Shown: positions 1 to 11,800, counted from the stretch's first letter. The stretch is 64,000 nt of DNA from Lutraria lutraria (GCA_964023205.1 OZ026838.1:29601843-29665842); one strand, 5' to 3'. The notes: a model not told the origin generated them from the letters alone. Numbers and translations: made by a program.

Positions 1-385
1 GCAACCATAGACAGTTCTCAGGACTTAGTACATTGTCGTATATTACAGTCCATTATTCAGTATGTTGTTTGCAAAATTAAAACTGTTATTGTGTATTCTT
101 AAAACATTGTCTTTATATTTTATGCCACCGCTTGTAGATCAGGAGGGGCATTTTGTTTTTGATCTGTCTGGTTGTCTGTTTATCACCAAACTTTAATATT
201 GGCTATAACTTTTGAATTACTGGTCAAAGAAACTTGAAACTTGGAATACATGCCTTTCTCATGGAACAACACATTTGGATGACTTGCGCAAGATCAATGG
301 TTCTACCCAGTATTTGATTGAACAAAACAGTTTGGTACACCTGAGCTTAACTTCAAACAATAAATCAACCAATCAGTCAAAAGTA

Positions 386-621
386 CAGTGGCCCGTTTCA
401 CTAAACTTCGTAAGTCTTAAGAATTCGTAAGTCAAAAATTTAGAATTATTTAAAGTTTTTATAACTTCGTCTACTCCTGCCATGTGACATCTCTTTTCAA
501 GGACGATTCCAAAGAGATGTCACATGGCATGATTAACTTAAGATATCAGAAATTACAAACATTTTAAAGTTTCGACTTACGAATTCTTAAGACTTACGAA
601 GTTTAGTGAAATGGGCCCAGT
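386..621. repeat. Foldback MITE with about 44-bp inverted ends
   Basis: Bases 390-433 are the reverse complement of 574-617 with about one mismatch (ends ggcccgtttcac / gtgaaatgggcc). A second nested inverted pair lies inside: gccatgtgacatctcttt near 479-497 and its complement at 511-529. Most of the element can fold on itself. A possible CAGT target duplication flanks it (386-389 and 618-621). No transposase frame is present, so this is a non-autonomous element of unassigned family. Confidence 0.8.
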
Positions 622-890
622 CACGTTTCTCTGATGCGGTGTCTGGACTGGCTTTACACATTTTGACACTCGTCAGAGCAAAAATAGACAATTATCGACC
701 AATCTATGCAATGAAAGTATACTTATTTAAAGATTAACGTTGTAGCCATTGATCAGGATAAACACTAGTATGAAAGTCCCTTTTGGTATGACGTCGGCCA
801 AATATAAAAATTAATGTACACCAGTACGAAAATAATCATTTGTGGGTAAATAATAAAACAACATAATGTTCATCGTGATTAATTTTGATA

Positions 891-1018
891 ACTGTAATTA
901 TACGAGGCACACTGTAACTGTAATTATACGAGGCACACTGTTACTATGATTGTACGAGGCAAACTGTTACTGTGATTGTACGAGGCACATTGTTACTGTA
1001 TTGTACAAAACACACTGT
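891..1018. repeat. 26-bp tandem repeat, about 5 copies
   Basis: The motif tacgaggca starts at 901, 927, 953 and 979, an exact 26-bp spacing. A degenerate fifth copy (tacaaaaca) follows at about 1004. The unit reads roughly tgtaattatacgaggcacac plus tgtaac. The array is a short minisatellite just downstream of the stop codon of the minus-strand gene. Confidence 0.9.
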
Positions 1019-1096
1019 CAGTACATACACTACAACTTTGGGCAACTTGGCTGAGGTGTGTCTCTGTCAGATTGTGCATAATTCCATGCCCTGTCT

Positions 1097-3844
1097 CTAC
1101 TCCTGCTCCTGCTCCTGATCTGAGTTGTCGTCGTCACCACCGATTGTGTTATCACGTTCAGTGCTAGCCAGCACTCTGCTGGTCGCACCTAGCACTTGTG
1201 AAAGACTGTTATCTTTTGGCCTCTGTGCATGTGACTGCATGTTGCCGGATGATGAAAGCTGCCACGCAGCTTCAGCGATGTTGGATCCTTGGCTGGCTGC
1301 CAATGGAGACTGCAAGGCCAGCAAGGCTGAGAGGTCATAGGTCGCAGAATTAGCAGGTGGTGCAGAGACTGCCCTGGTAGACTGAAACATAGCAGAGGCA
1401 TAACAATTGACCGTTTTGCAAGAAAACTTAAGTGTTTGTATGGCGGGTCGTAAAAGGTCGCCCGTACTTCGTCCTCAGTACAGTTATACTGATATAGTTT
1501 CTGGTCTTTCGGGATCATTAAATGTTATTCGGTGTATTTGAAGTTTGAATAACGCTGAGGCCGGTGCTTGGGGGCGTTGACAGTGTAGTACATTTCATTG
1601 CTGTCAATGAACAGTCTTAATATAACCGAGACTGCAATTTTCTCTCTTCTGTTGCATGTTTTGCTTCCAGGAGATCATATCACCATAATTTAATTAAGGT
1701 TATGACATGCATTAGATCTGAATATTGGAAATTAATTATTATTATTATATATACTGTTTAATATCACAATGAAAAAAAACACATACCTGCCACTGTTCAT
1801 ACTGCTGATCTGGCGGCTGCTGCTGCCGCAATGGAGCCGTAGCAAAGGGGATAAACGGTTGCGACTGTGGTTTCTGGGATACGGACTGAAGATACATCGG
1901 CTGGTGGTGATGAGGATCTACCATCGGGATGGGTGGCTGTACGAACTGCGATGGGGGTGTTGGAGGATGCTGTTGGGGGTGCTGCTGAGTCCCCGGCATG
2001 AGCGGGACGTATTTCATGAAGGTGGTGAAAGTCTCCTGCTGAAACTCTCTGTACCGAGGTGCTGGCACCTGGTTGTTCGCGCTTGTCATCCACTCAGCCC
2101 AGGCGTCACGCTCGGCCTGGAACGGATCTGCAACTGCTGTCTGGGCTATACGCACCTGTAAACATAACAATTATAAATACAGCTTTTCAAGAATGTACCC
2201 AGAAACCACAAATACGCAGAAAACTAAAAACTCAGTCGAAACTTAACCCCTCATAAATAAAACTTACATTTGACCAGTACATTACAAAGAAAATAAGATT
2301 TTAAATAGGGGACCTCCTTTGTACGGGCAGTGGCTTAAAACCGCTTGTGTTTTAGGAACCGCCAACTCACACATCTACACTTCAATACACAAAACTTGCA
2401 TTTTGTATGGGATTGAAATAGCAGAAAATGGTTTATTTTGCATTTTGTCGAGTATTTAGTTCTATTTACCTTTTCCGCTGCGTCCTGAGTGGCCTTGCTA
2501 CTTGACTTGAGACACGCGATCAGCGTCCTGGACATGTCGCTGACGGATGCAGCCTTGTCCTTCTTGCGGGCAGCTCCTACTCCCTGCGACGTGGCCGGCT
2601 CAGACTCAGACGCTGCAGCATACTCCAAATCCGACGCCGAATTATCGTCCTCACCAGCCAGCTGAAGCATTCAAACCATCAATAGTAAAATCGCGGCAAG
2701 TAGAAAGAAGGGTGAGCAACTCACTGGCAAAGAAAAACAATAAGACAACTCTTTGATAACTTAGAAAATCTACTGGCAGATGCTTACCCTCCCACAGGTC
2801 GATTTCAGCGTCCGTGGTACGTGATGAGCGTCCAGAAACTCGTATGCCTTCAGTTTGAACTTCTGGAGTGACGTAAGAGGGGCCGCCGCGGATCCACTCT
2901 TGCTAATTTTGGGCCTGTTCTTGAGCTTGAAGTGTTCGGTACGGCAACTTGTGAAATGCCTCTGTATGGCTTGGACTGCAACACACATACAAATTCATTA
3001 GGTTTGTTTGTTTGTTTGTTTGTTTGTTTGTTTGATTGGGTTTTACGTCCCACGAACATTATTTCAGTCATATAGAGACGGTCAGTTTTACACTCCGTTC
3101 CTGGGCGGGCCGCTCAACCAACCCCATGAGCGGCACACCAGTACTAGGAGCACATTTCTTCCACAAGCAACTGACAGCTTCCCTTCATATTCAGCGGAAG
3201 GTGGCTGGTCGTAGAAAAATCCACGACCATCCGTGGAAGACGTGACTGCCATTACTGACAGCGGCAGCCGGATAATTCTAAGCCCCTACCGGCAGGGCAC
3301 AATTCATTAAGACATTTAACAATGTTTTCTAAAGTAAAACATCGTAAATTCAAAATTTGACAAATTTAAAAATAACTTCAAACATTTCAAAAGCTGACAA
3401 GGTCTCACCAGAAAGCTCAATCTGTTCGCTAAACTTGTCCAGAGTCCATTCCTTCAACTTCGTGTTTTTGTAATTCTCATGCCCAACATCGTAGTACATA
3501 GGGTGTCCCTCGTAGAAATCTGCTATCTTTTGCATCTGGTCTTGGGTGATCTCCTCTATCGGCACACCAACGGCTCGCCGCGACGCCGACGCCGACGAGG
3601 ACTTGGACGAGGACGTGGGCCTGGACGAGGACGTGGGCTTGGACTGCGAAGTTGACGCCTGGGACACCCGGGACGCCATGGACTCAGCATCGGATATCTC
3701 CCCCTCGGTACCACTGGCACCACCTTCTTCCTCATTTGTCCTCTTTCGGGGAGATTTTCTCGTCTGCATTGCTTGTTTCTTTTGCCCCCTTCCATTGCTG
3801 CTAGCGGGCCTTTTTTTGCCGCAATTCTTCTCTAATCTCGGCAT
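1097..3844 (-). CDS. MADF-like domain protein, 5 exons, about 489 aa
   Basis: Five exons on the minus strand join in phase: 3844-3409, 2975-2788, 2661-2470, 2155-1787 and 1381-1097, giving 1470 nt including a TAG stop. The start is the ATG at 3844 (MPRLEK), with A at -3; the open frame continues upstream only from a non-ATG codon. After a basic, Ser-rich low-complexity N-terminus (residues about 10-95), residues about 105-190 resemble a MADF domain: IADFYEGHPMYYDVGHENYK, then KEWTLDKF, then AIQRHFTSCRTEH across the exon 1/2 junction. MADF domains are Myb/SANT-related and DNA-binding, often in transcription factors and transposon-associated proteins. The C-terminal half is acidic, then Pro/Gln/His-rich (about residues 290-370), ending in DDDNSDQEQEQE. 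A RYREFQQE segment in exon 4 could be a BESS-like dimerisation motif, but this is weak. The exons are far GC-richer than other genes in the window. Function is unproven; a transposon-derived origin is possible. Confidence 0.7.
3002..3034. repeat. (TTTG)n microsatellite
   Basis: About eight uninterrupted TTTG units lie in intron 1 of the MADF-like gene. They directly abut a SINE-like segment that starts gattgggttttacgtc, a typical position for a SINE tail microsatellite. Confidence 0.95.
3035..3300 (-). repeat. SINE-like repeat, degraded
   Basis: The segment begins gggttttacgtccc and contains ccagtacta and a ggtggctggtcg block, resembling the better preserved copy at 13951-14180. In that family the gggttttacgtc end is the SINE 3' domain read in reverse, so the element is on the minus strand. 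The tRNA-like head is hard to recognise here. It lies in intron 1 of the MADF-like gene. Confidence 0.55.
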
Positions 3845-3904
3845 CCTGTTACTTACGTGTGTCAAGACCGAATGGATAATGCTGTATACAGACAGTAGCG
3901 AACA

Positions 3905-3915
3905 GTATATATACT
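3905..3915 (-). promoter_or_regulatory. TATA-like site upstream of MADF-like gene
   Basis: A tatatatac tract lies about 62-70 bases upstream of the ATG at 3844, a reasonable place for a TATA box. There is no direct evidence of the transcription start, and TA-rich tracts are common in this window. Confidence 0.3.
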
Positions 3916-3924
3916 AGCAGATAT

Positions 3925-4330
3925 TTCCGGCCGGGTTACGGCCGAATTCCGGCCGAGCATCGGTCAGCCACCGGTACTATACTTTCAAAGGGTCTGTCCC
4001 ACATCGGCCGTAGCTCGGTCGGAGCTCGGCCGGTGTCCGTTAAAAAAACTCGTCCTCTGGTTGTCTCAGATGCACGGGACACCGGCCGATACTCGGCCGT
4101 ACACCGGCCGACGTGTTTTCCGATGTGGTTACGATGGGGCTGCGATGAGGGAGCTCGTTGAGAGCCCGTTGAAATTTAGCTCCAAAGTTAAAATTTCACC
4201 GAACTGTCACCAATGCGGTTTTAAGCAACAAACTCCACGGATGTTCGGCCGGTGTTCGGCCGGTGTTCGGCCGAGTTCGGTGAAAATCGCACCGCTGGCT
4301 CATCGGAACCTCATCGGCCGGGCTATGTGA
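3925..4330. repeat. CGGCC(G)-rich degenerate repeat block
   Basis: Twelve cggcc occurrences fall within about 400 bases of otherwise AT-rich DNA. They include a perfect run of ttcggccggtg units near 4244-4275 and palindromic pieces such as accggccgat and acaccggccg. The block starts about 80 bases upstream of the MADF-like start codon, so it may be promoter-proximal sequence, a GC-rich mobile-element fragment, or both. Confidence 0.6.
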
Positions 4331-4443
4331 CCTAGGCATTAATAACCGAAACAAATCTCGTCACAATTTCACAAATATATGGTCCTGCATTTTTATAGAG
4401 CATAATCAGGATTCGTTCTTATTGACTTCATCTATATATAGGG

Positions 4444-4604
4444 TTAGGGCGAGTGTCCGAGTAACAAAAATTCGTGATTCGATTCGAAATGTTGAATCGT
4501 GGATTGGATCGGAACCACGAATCCCAGTAATGACAATTATTCGTACTCGATGTTTTCATTTGATTCGTGATTACCCGAGTACTCGGATATTCGGCCCAGC
4601 CCTA
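4444..4604. repeat. Short TIR element with TAGGGC ends
   Basis: The left end reads tagggcgagtgtccgagta and the right end is its imperfect reverse complement (tactcggatattcggccc, then agcccta). The interior has alternating tcgtgattcg/cacgaatc motifs. The size of about 160 bp and TAGGGC ends fit a non-autonomous hAT-like MITE; the family is inferred from the ends only. Confidence 0.6.
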
Positions 4605-4790
4605 CTGAAGCACTCAATGTTAACAAATTTATTATATGGTCATCAAACCTATACATATTGAAATAGTACATTTACATAAAAACACACACACACACACAAA
4701 ATTAATGGTATTTAGAAAATTTAATGAATTCGTACTTAAATATATAACAACGAAATAAATATCTTATTCTGCCAAATTCGGAATTTTCAG

Positions 4791-7211
4791 AATGCCAACC
4801 TGGATATTATGGTACACATTGTACTGAGTGTAACTGTAACAATAGAAGTACTGTCCCCTGTGACATTCATACTGGAGGGTGTACAGACTGTCAGACTGGG
4901 TGGTATGGTACATCATGTGAACTTGATATTGATGAATGTGTAACAACTACATGTCCTAACAACTCATATTGTACAAATATACCTGGTTCATATGAATGTA
5001 ACTGTAGCCTAGGATATGTGCGTACTGATGATGTGTGTGAGAAAGCTCCAGGTAGTAATATAGTTAAGACAATATTCTGACTTTGATTAAGGTTTTCGAA
5101 GTCCAATACGAAGTATTAAGGATCGTATTTTAAGTATTGTCATTCTTTTGTATATCCATTAAGACATTTACAGGTGAATTTTTAAAAACTTTTACCGTCA
5201 GTTAAGAGAGTTACAACCATTTTTGTTCCTCTTCCCCTAACGTAAAATAGTACCTCAAAATCAAATGAAGTCACCTTTATGAAAATTGGCCTATCTGTCT
5301 AACAGATGATAAAATAAATGCAAGAATGTGTATAAGTCTAAGGGTAACATATGTTTAGTCAATTCAATTTGTTTATACGATGTTTGGAATTACTATGTTG
5401 CAGAAAAAGTAAAAAATGTAACCCAGCTCCTTTAAGATTTAGTCAAGATTTTAGTATTTTACCAAAAAGTAACACATTGATAAATATCATTAAAATAAAA
5501 ACTAACGTAGGGAAACAGCTGGAATTTTCTCAAAATCAACTCCTATGTGTATGTAATGTCTACACCAAATTTAAAAAAAGTTTCACAGACTGGTTTTGAA
5601 AAAAAAATGTGTTAGAAATCCATAGTTACTTGATTTTCGTTAATTAACCATGTATAAATTCCAATAAACTAGACAAAAAAAATTGGAATAGATATGTTCT
5701 TCCATATTACTGCATAAATTCATGTTCTTAATACGAAACATAACATAACAACTAAAAATAAAAGAAAAAGTATGGTCCCAGTGGGGTTTGAACCTATGAC
5801 CCTCAGGAATATGTCAATTAGAGATTGAAATCCTTAAATAAGAACAACATTACAATTCGCAATAAGATTACTGGAGAATACACATGGATATTCAATAATA
5901 TAACCATTTCCTGTCCTCAACAGTAGTGACAAAAAAAGAAAAAAGTACTGCATACAAGTTGGAAAAAACAGCTTAATAAAATTTTACGTTTGCTGCTACT
6001 GGAGTCTTCTTGTTTGAATAATAAATGACTCATAAGTGTTGCATAATTATAGTAAAATCAAAGGATGACGTATCAAAATTGTCAACATACATAATAGTAA
6101 TGATACATAGATCAAGTTAAATGAACCTGATTTTCATTTTAGTTATTACAAAAGAGGAAACGAATCTTCTAGTTATCATACTGTCATCAGTGATTGGTGG
6201 TCTTGCATTGCTGTCCATCGTTGCCATTGTCTGCCTGTGCAACTATAGGACCAAAGGTAAGTTGCTTGGCTATCATGTCAATTTCCGTAAGTGTACACTC
6301 CGTTCTAGGTGTGTCGCTACCCTACTGCATCGGTGATTATTGAAGGAGAATGGTTTACTTTTAAGCAGAAGTCTGAAAAGGGTATGCTTTTCTTAATGTC
6401 CCTAAAATGATTCTCTGTTGAAAGTAAAATCTGTTCTGTGGAATATCCCAATAAAAGCATTTCAGCAAACCTAAAACACTGCCATAATAATAAACCATTC
6501 AATACATGATACAATAAATCGCAGCCATTCAGAACATACTTTCTGTTCTGACTATAGCTATTTAGTTCGTAGACTGTTCAAATAATGTTTAACAACAGAC
6601 TCCTTATTTATGTACAACATAAATTTCAGGTAACCAACACAACTCTGCAAATGTGGATGTTGCAAACCCTCAAAGGTATGTACAACTGTTGCCTCATCAC
6701 ATTATCTAACTGCCGATGCTGTATGTGAAAAAAGCACGCGTCAAAATTCAAATGATGAATTACTTATAGACGACGCATGTTAAATCTTAGACAAAATTGT
6801 GAAATGTTTCCGTGATAAAAGCACACATGGATTATTGTCATGTCAAGAAAAAAGTGCAGCAGCATTTGACATACATGTAGTTTAACTTTAGATGATGATA
6901 TAATTGTATGATTTTTCAGTCCAAGTGATAATCTTAATGTGTCATCTACAAACAAAACTGAAGACTATAACACGATTGATGATCGAGCCATTGGTGTGAA
7001 ATCCAATGTCACTGATACGGATTCTGTAGCAGATCTCTACGACACTCTGGATGATAACACATTACCGTCAGGTGACGAAAGATTGAAGGCCCCAGGTGAA
7101 CACGAAAGAAAAAAGAAAATATCCGATCGGAGAGGAGACAGCAATGATGACAGTGTAGCTGGACGCGGGACTAACACAGAAAACAATGATTTCCCTTATC
7201 CAAGTCGCTAA
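4791..7211 (+). CDS. EGF-repeat single-pass receptor, 3' exons (5' partial)
   Basis: Exons 4791-5051, 6143-6256, 6630-6675 and 6920-7211 join in phase. The first lacks an ATG and enters with 2 nt of a split codon, so upstream exons are missing. It encodes EGF/laminin-type cysteine modules (CQPGYYGTHCTECNCN, CTDCQTGWYGTSCE) and a calcium-binding EGF starting DIDEC, with the Asx-hydroxylation-type pattern CTNIPGSYECNC. Exon 2 gives a transmembrane helix (LLVIILSSVIGGLALLSIVA) followed by a stop-transfer NYRTK. Exons 3-4 give a hydrophilic cytoplasmic tail with EDYNTI and DLYDTL tyrosine motifs, ending FPYPSR at a TAA. The architecture matches molluscan multi-EGF (MEGF-like) surface receptors that bind extracellular ligands and signal by Tyr phosphorylation. 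The TAA may be premature (see 7212-7319). The lack of further EGF exons to the left could mean a long 5' intron holding the MADF-like gene, or a truncated gene copy. Confidence 0.75.
5771..5807 (-). repeat. tRNA-like B-box fragment
   Basis: Within the intron, tggggtttgaacctatgacc is the reverse complement of a tRNA T-arm/B-box-like segment (ggttcaaacccca). It probably marks an eroded tRNA-derived SINE. No complete tRNA fold can be drawn. Confidence 0.3.
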
Positions 7212-7319
7212 CCTACAGATGAGACTAGTTATGTAAAGCTACAAGGATCTCACGTGACCTATCAACATCTCCAACAACAGGCCAGAACAGAACACGAGTA
7301 TGATCAAATGAAACATTAG
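7212..7319 (+). pseudogene. Coding-like receptor tail beyond an in-frame TAA
   Basis: In the same frame as the EGF-receptor tail, sequence after the TAA at 7209-7211 stays open for 35 codons to a TAG at 7317-7319. It encodes the Tyr motifs TSYVKLQG, HVTYQHLQQQ and HEYDQMKH; YDQM is YxxM-like. Such a Tyr-rich ending looks like a genuine receptor C-terminus. The TAA may therefore be a polymorphism, an assembly error, pseudogenisation or a readthrough site. Confidence 0.5.
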
Positions 7320-7682
7320 AAACTGTTTCAATTTGACTGTGTCATTCTTTGTATTTGAGTACAATACTATTTCATTGAAGTAAATCACATTTTTCTTAGA
7401 CATGAAGAATAATACGAATTTTGAATCCTTAATTTAAAATGTACATGCATGCATTGCCATGTATATCTATTAATTCAGCGGTAGCAGAGGACACAGCAGT
7501 TGACAGAAAGTGAATATAGTTTTAGAAATATCATGAAATATTGTATATATATATATATGCGAAGTATCAGCTAAAATCTTGTCATGGAACTAGTAATAAT
7601 GTATGTTTCTGGTGATTTATCATACCTATCTTCTAACCATTTATCTATTTATTCATACAAAGACATACTGCATGTATTGTAT

Positions 7683-7850
7683 AAGGTGAAGGTGAAGTTT
7701 TGCTTTATTATAGTGTCACGTCTATTGAAAGGACCAGCCAAGTTGGCTGATAAGACACCTATCTTATGTTCGCACAGTACCTCCCGAATCCCTTCTCCTT
7801 TTGCCGGGTGCCTGGCTGAGATAGGCCTACGGTAACCATTATTTAACTGG
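7683..7850. repeat. Dispersed repeat, copy 1
   Basis: The string ggaccagccaagttggctga, followed by taagacacctatctta, recurs in diverged form at about 16290-16375 (aggccagtcaagttgactaa, then caaacacctatctttt). The ends are not defined, so family and type are unknown. Confidence 0.5.
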
Positions 7851-8834
7851 CTGGCGGCTCACTTTGTATATTTGTATTTGTTTAAAAACTATTTTTGTAA
7901 GCTGTATTGTAACCCGTAATCTTGGCCTTTACTAGTATACTGATAGCCTTTATTTCCTTGCATTACTGCCACAACATTTATATTGTTGTGCTTTAAAAAG
8001 TAACTTATAATCTCGATCGTCCACGTTTCTTGATATGTATCATATACTTTATCATAATATGTTTGATACTACCGTTGTTATTTACTTGATATCTTAATAG
8101 TTGCTATCTGAAGGTGTTCATTTGACAAGCATGATTAATATCGTTCGTACGTTAATGTTCGATGAATATTGTACACTGCGATAACCAATGGTAAACGTTC
8201 GAACAGGCAGTATATTTATTACCAGTTCAATGGTTGTCAGGATTGCCTTCTGCTATCTACTTTCCATGCCTCCGACGTTCGGCATCTGTGTGTTATACGC
8301 TAAAAGGACCGTCATATCTGTACTTTAAGTCTTAAGTACAATCTGTCTTAACTCGTGAGTATGCCAAGGATATTGTTATTTGAATATTTAGGCAATTCCT
8401 GGTTTGTTCTTTTTCATTTGTTACCACAATGACGCCATGTGCTGAATGCTTTTAAACACGTAAAACTCCTCAGCATTTAGCTGACTAGAATTGTCTGATT
8501 TCCAAAATAAAGTATTGCGGGTTTGACCTGACAAATATGCCAGTTCGCAGTTGGTTATGTTCAAATGTTAATTTCACATTGAAAGGTGTAATTGTGAGAC
8601 CCTATGACTGTGTCTATATCATATTTGCCATGTATATTATATACATATTTTGTTGCTTAATCATATATATCTAAGATAGCATGTTGCTAGGCACCAGTCC
8701 GCTTATAGACAAAATATTAATCGTTAATTGCAGTCAAAGATACTATATTCTGAAAATATGTTTAGTGTAGTTTGAAGTTTTAAAAAAAGAGATCAAGTGA
8801 CAAAATAATTGCAGTTTTTGGATTTTTTTTTTGT

Positions 8835-8840
8835 TTTATT
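8835..8840 (-). terminator. Poly(A) signal candidate of SRCR gene
   Basis: The minus strand reads AATAAA about 54 bases after the TAA stop of the SRCR gene, a plausible polyadenylation signal. Confidence 0.4.
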
Positions 8841-8893
8841 CCATTCTTACGGAACTAAAATAGTTAGTGTAGCTTAGCATGACATCGTAGATT

Positions 8894-11800
8894 TTATTGA
8901 AAAAAGATACGTCTGCATCTAATTCGGATACTGGGATAGATATGACATTTCTGTGAACTTCCCCTTTGGTATACGCATTGAGAAATATCAGTCTCGTCTC
9001 CTTTACATACAACTTGATTCATCCAATACAATTCTTCCTTACGGCCCTTATCTTCGCCGTGTAAAACTTCGGCAATATCACTAAAACAAGAGAAATAGAA
9101 AGTGAAACAGAGCAGTAATGTCGACACAACACTTGAATCATTCGACATCGTAACAGTATGTTGGCCGATGGACCGAAAAGTAAGATAATTTCTGTCAGTT
9201 TTCCAAGAATCGATCTCATCTACTCACAGTAGATCGGCAGTTCCCGAAAAAGTATGTGTAAACTGGTTCCCGTTACATGTTGCAGTGTACAGAGCACCAA
9301 AGGTCTTTGTACAGTCAGAGACAACGGGAACCAGTTAACAGTATGTAGTTGATACGGAGTTTCTTAAAACGACACCTATATATATATATATACATTGAAT
9401 TTTTGTCGTTCAAAGTAAATCATAACACACATTCTTCATGTTTGAAAATCTGCTATAATTAAGTATAATTGTCTCAATGTCTACCGTTTGATTTTTTATC
9501 TACCACTTTGATTATTGTGATATACAAATGTAATGAAGTCAGAAAGCGTGCAAGTATACCACGACCATGACGGAGTGACCTCTCCGGAATTCTGTTAATT
9601 TGTAAAATGTCTGAGACGAAAATCGCAAATAGTGTTTTATTTTGTTTTTAAAGTGACACATAGACATCTATTGGACATCTTAATGTAAGTTTGATGTAAG
9701 TTTGTCTCAAATTCGCGCTTTTTAGATAAGGTAAGAATAAATGAAACGAGAAAAAATGCCACATCGACATAATCACACACCAGCTTGGCAATACAGAGAT
9801 ATATTGTGCACACAATTTGATGTAAATAGTTTACTATAGTACAGAATTAGCTTAGTTTTAACTTTTTTAAATTTTACATCGATTGTAGAGCAAGTTCTTA
9901 CAACTTATATTAACTACTCTCGATGCCTGCTTCCTGGGTTCTGATCAGTACTCGCACCGAAAGAAGGGATTGTGGAGGTTCCTGTCGAATTCCGCCACTT
10001 GCGGGATTGGATTCGAACCCGCAACCTCCGGGTAAGGAGTCCGACGCTCTACCCCTACACCACTACTTCTCCCTTGTATTGTCAAAGTGTTCAGATTAAA
10101 GTTCAATTAACAGGTCATAAAATTAAATGCGCTTATAATATAACTCATGTAATATTTAGGGAGAAAAATTCGGATCTGAAATCGAAAAACATGTTGTTTT
10201 CGTATGATGAGTACATGAATAGTACTGAACACAGTCATAATGTATTGTTCGGTGTTAAAATTGTCCATTACTGGTTCTGTTCCGTCAAACAAATAGATAT
10301 CAGTACAAATACATCATAAGAAACAAACACATATTGCGACTCACTGTAGCAAGAAGTACAAATATTGCTAAGATTACATAAAATTTGAATAATTCACTGT
10401 CGGCAGAAACAATTACTATCAGTGATAGATTTCTATTGTTATACAGTTGGATGATTATATACTAACATGAATCCTAGCTGTCTGCAAATGACTCTTCCAA
10501 CCATAAATATATGTGAAAATTCCATTTTATAGGGACAAATTAAACCCCATCGTCCATTAATCTTCAGCTCAATTCTTCCTTCAAGTTTATCAAAACCATT
10601 AGTGAGACGAACGCTGTCAATTACGTATGCTGAAAGTAAATCAGTCCACAGGCTACAGAATTCCGATCAAAAAATGAAAAATAATGAAAGCATTGTCTGA
10701 AAAATATACTACATTTGTTGTCTTACATATATATATATATACTACTCGGTATTGATATTTAAAAAAATGTTTGATTTACCTCATGGTCAATGTTAGAACC
10801 ATTCTAATACCAGTTAGAAAGAATAACAGATTCCTGCGTGTAATAATAGTATGCAATGTGTGGATTTTAAAGCAACATGAAATAGTACAAATGATACATT
10901 GGTTTATTCTACAAATTACATTATATTAACTATGTTAGAAGCAGTCACATTGTTTTTCTGTCGTATCTATTTTAAAGCTTACTTACGGAAACAATAGAGC
11001 CACGGTCCAACACGGTATACGTGCCGTACGGACGGTATAGACAAGGACAAAGGTTGATCTATGCATTGCATGGCGTTCGTTTCGTTTCCTAGACATTTCA
11101 TAACAATCTCCATGCCAACGTTATCATACTGTCTCAAGTCATGCCAGTGAACACTAAACCCGGTATTTCTGAAAGGAAATCTGTATTATTAAAAAAATTG
11201 AAATAGATTTGTATATACACTCATACCAGTAAAAGTCACCTTGAGAATAAAGGCCATTAAAGCAATCATTGATTATTTAGAACACATTGACTTCCGTATA
11301 CAGGTCACCTGTCAATAAACGCCCACTTTTCGTCCCCAATGACACCCTTTGTTCACAGGTTTAACTGTGAGTGGCGTGTGTTCTATTTGTTATTTCCATT
11401 ATGCTAAATAAGTACATATATTGGAATACTCTGTTGACCATGAGTGCATTCCGAGCAGATACTTGTTAAATTTAACACATGATTATCATACGTGTTCCGA
11501 CTGATAATGACATAAATTATAATAAGTCATGTGTTTCACTAGTTTTATCAAATAAATTAGCATCTGTGTTGCATAAGGATAACAAAACGAATTATCAAAC
11601 ATGTTCCAAAGAATTGTCACATGATTATCACTTGTTCCGACTGACAATCACAAAAATTATAACGAGTTCCGACTGATAATAACACGAACACCACAAGTGT
11701 ATCGCTAAGATAATCACATGAAAAACACATGTATCTCTATGATATAAACCCAAGAATTATCACGCAAGTTCCTTAAGATAATCACTTGAGATTATGTTCG

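Larger units (their letters stand above)
1..1096. other. Gene-free left flank
   Basis: No exon with splice signals or family similarity is visible here. The stretch holds a palindromic MITE-like element (386-621) and a 26-bp tandem repeat (891-1018). The remainder is AT-rich sequence with only short chance reading frames. It lies downstream of the minus-strand MADF-like gene, and no convincing AATAAA was found near that gene's stop on the minus strand. Confidence 0.6.
7320..8893. other. Intergenic, AT-rich
   Basis: No exon is recognised. The stretch holds a (TA)n tract near 7540-7558, a dispersed repeat at 7683-7850 and low-complexity AT sequence. It separates the plus-strand receptor from the convergent minus-strand SRCR gene, so both 3' UTRs probably lie here. 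Confidence 0.5.

Noticed and set aside
1769..2161. 130-codon plus-strand frame
   Set aside because: Antisense to exon 4 of the MADF-like gene, which has matching splice sites and phase on the minus strand.
3845..3865. Longer N-terminus (THVSNR) for the MADF-like protein
   Set aside because: The codon at 3865 is TTG, not ATG; the first in-frame ATG is at 3844.
9960..10075. Functional tRNA gene on the minus strand
   Set aside because: A and B boxes are present, but the anticodon and acceptor stems do not pair, so it is a tRNA-derived SINE or relic.
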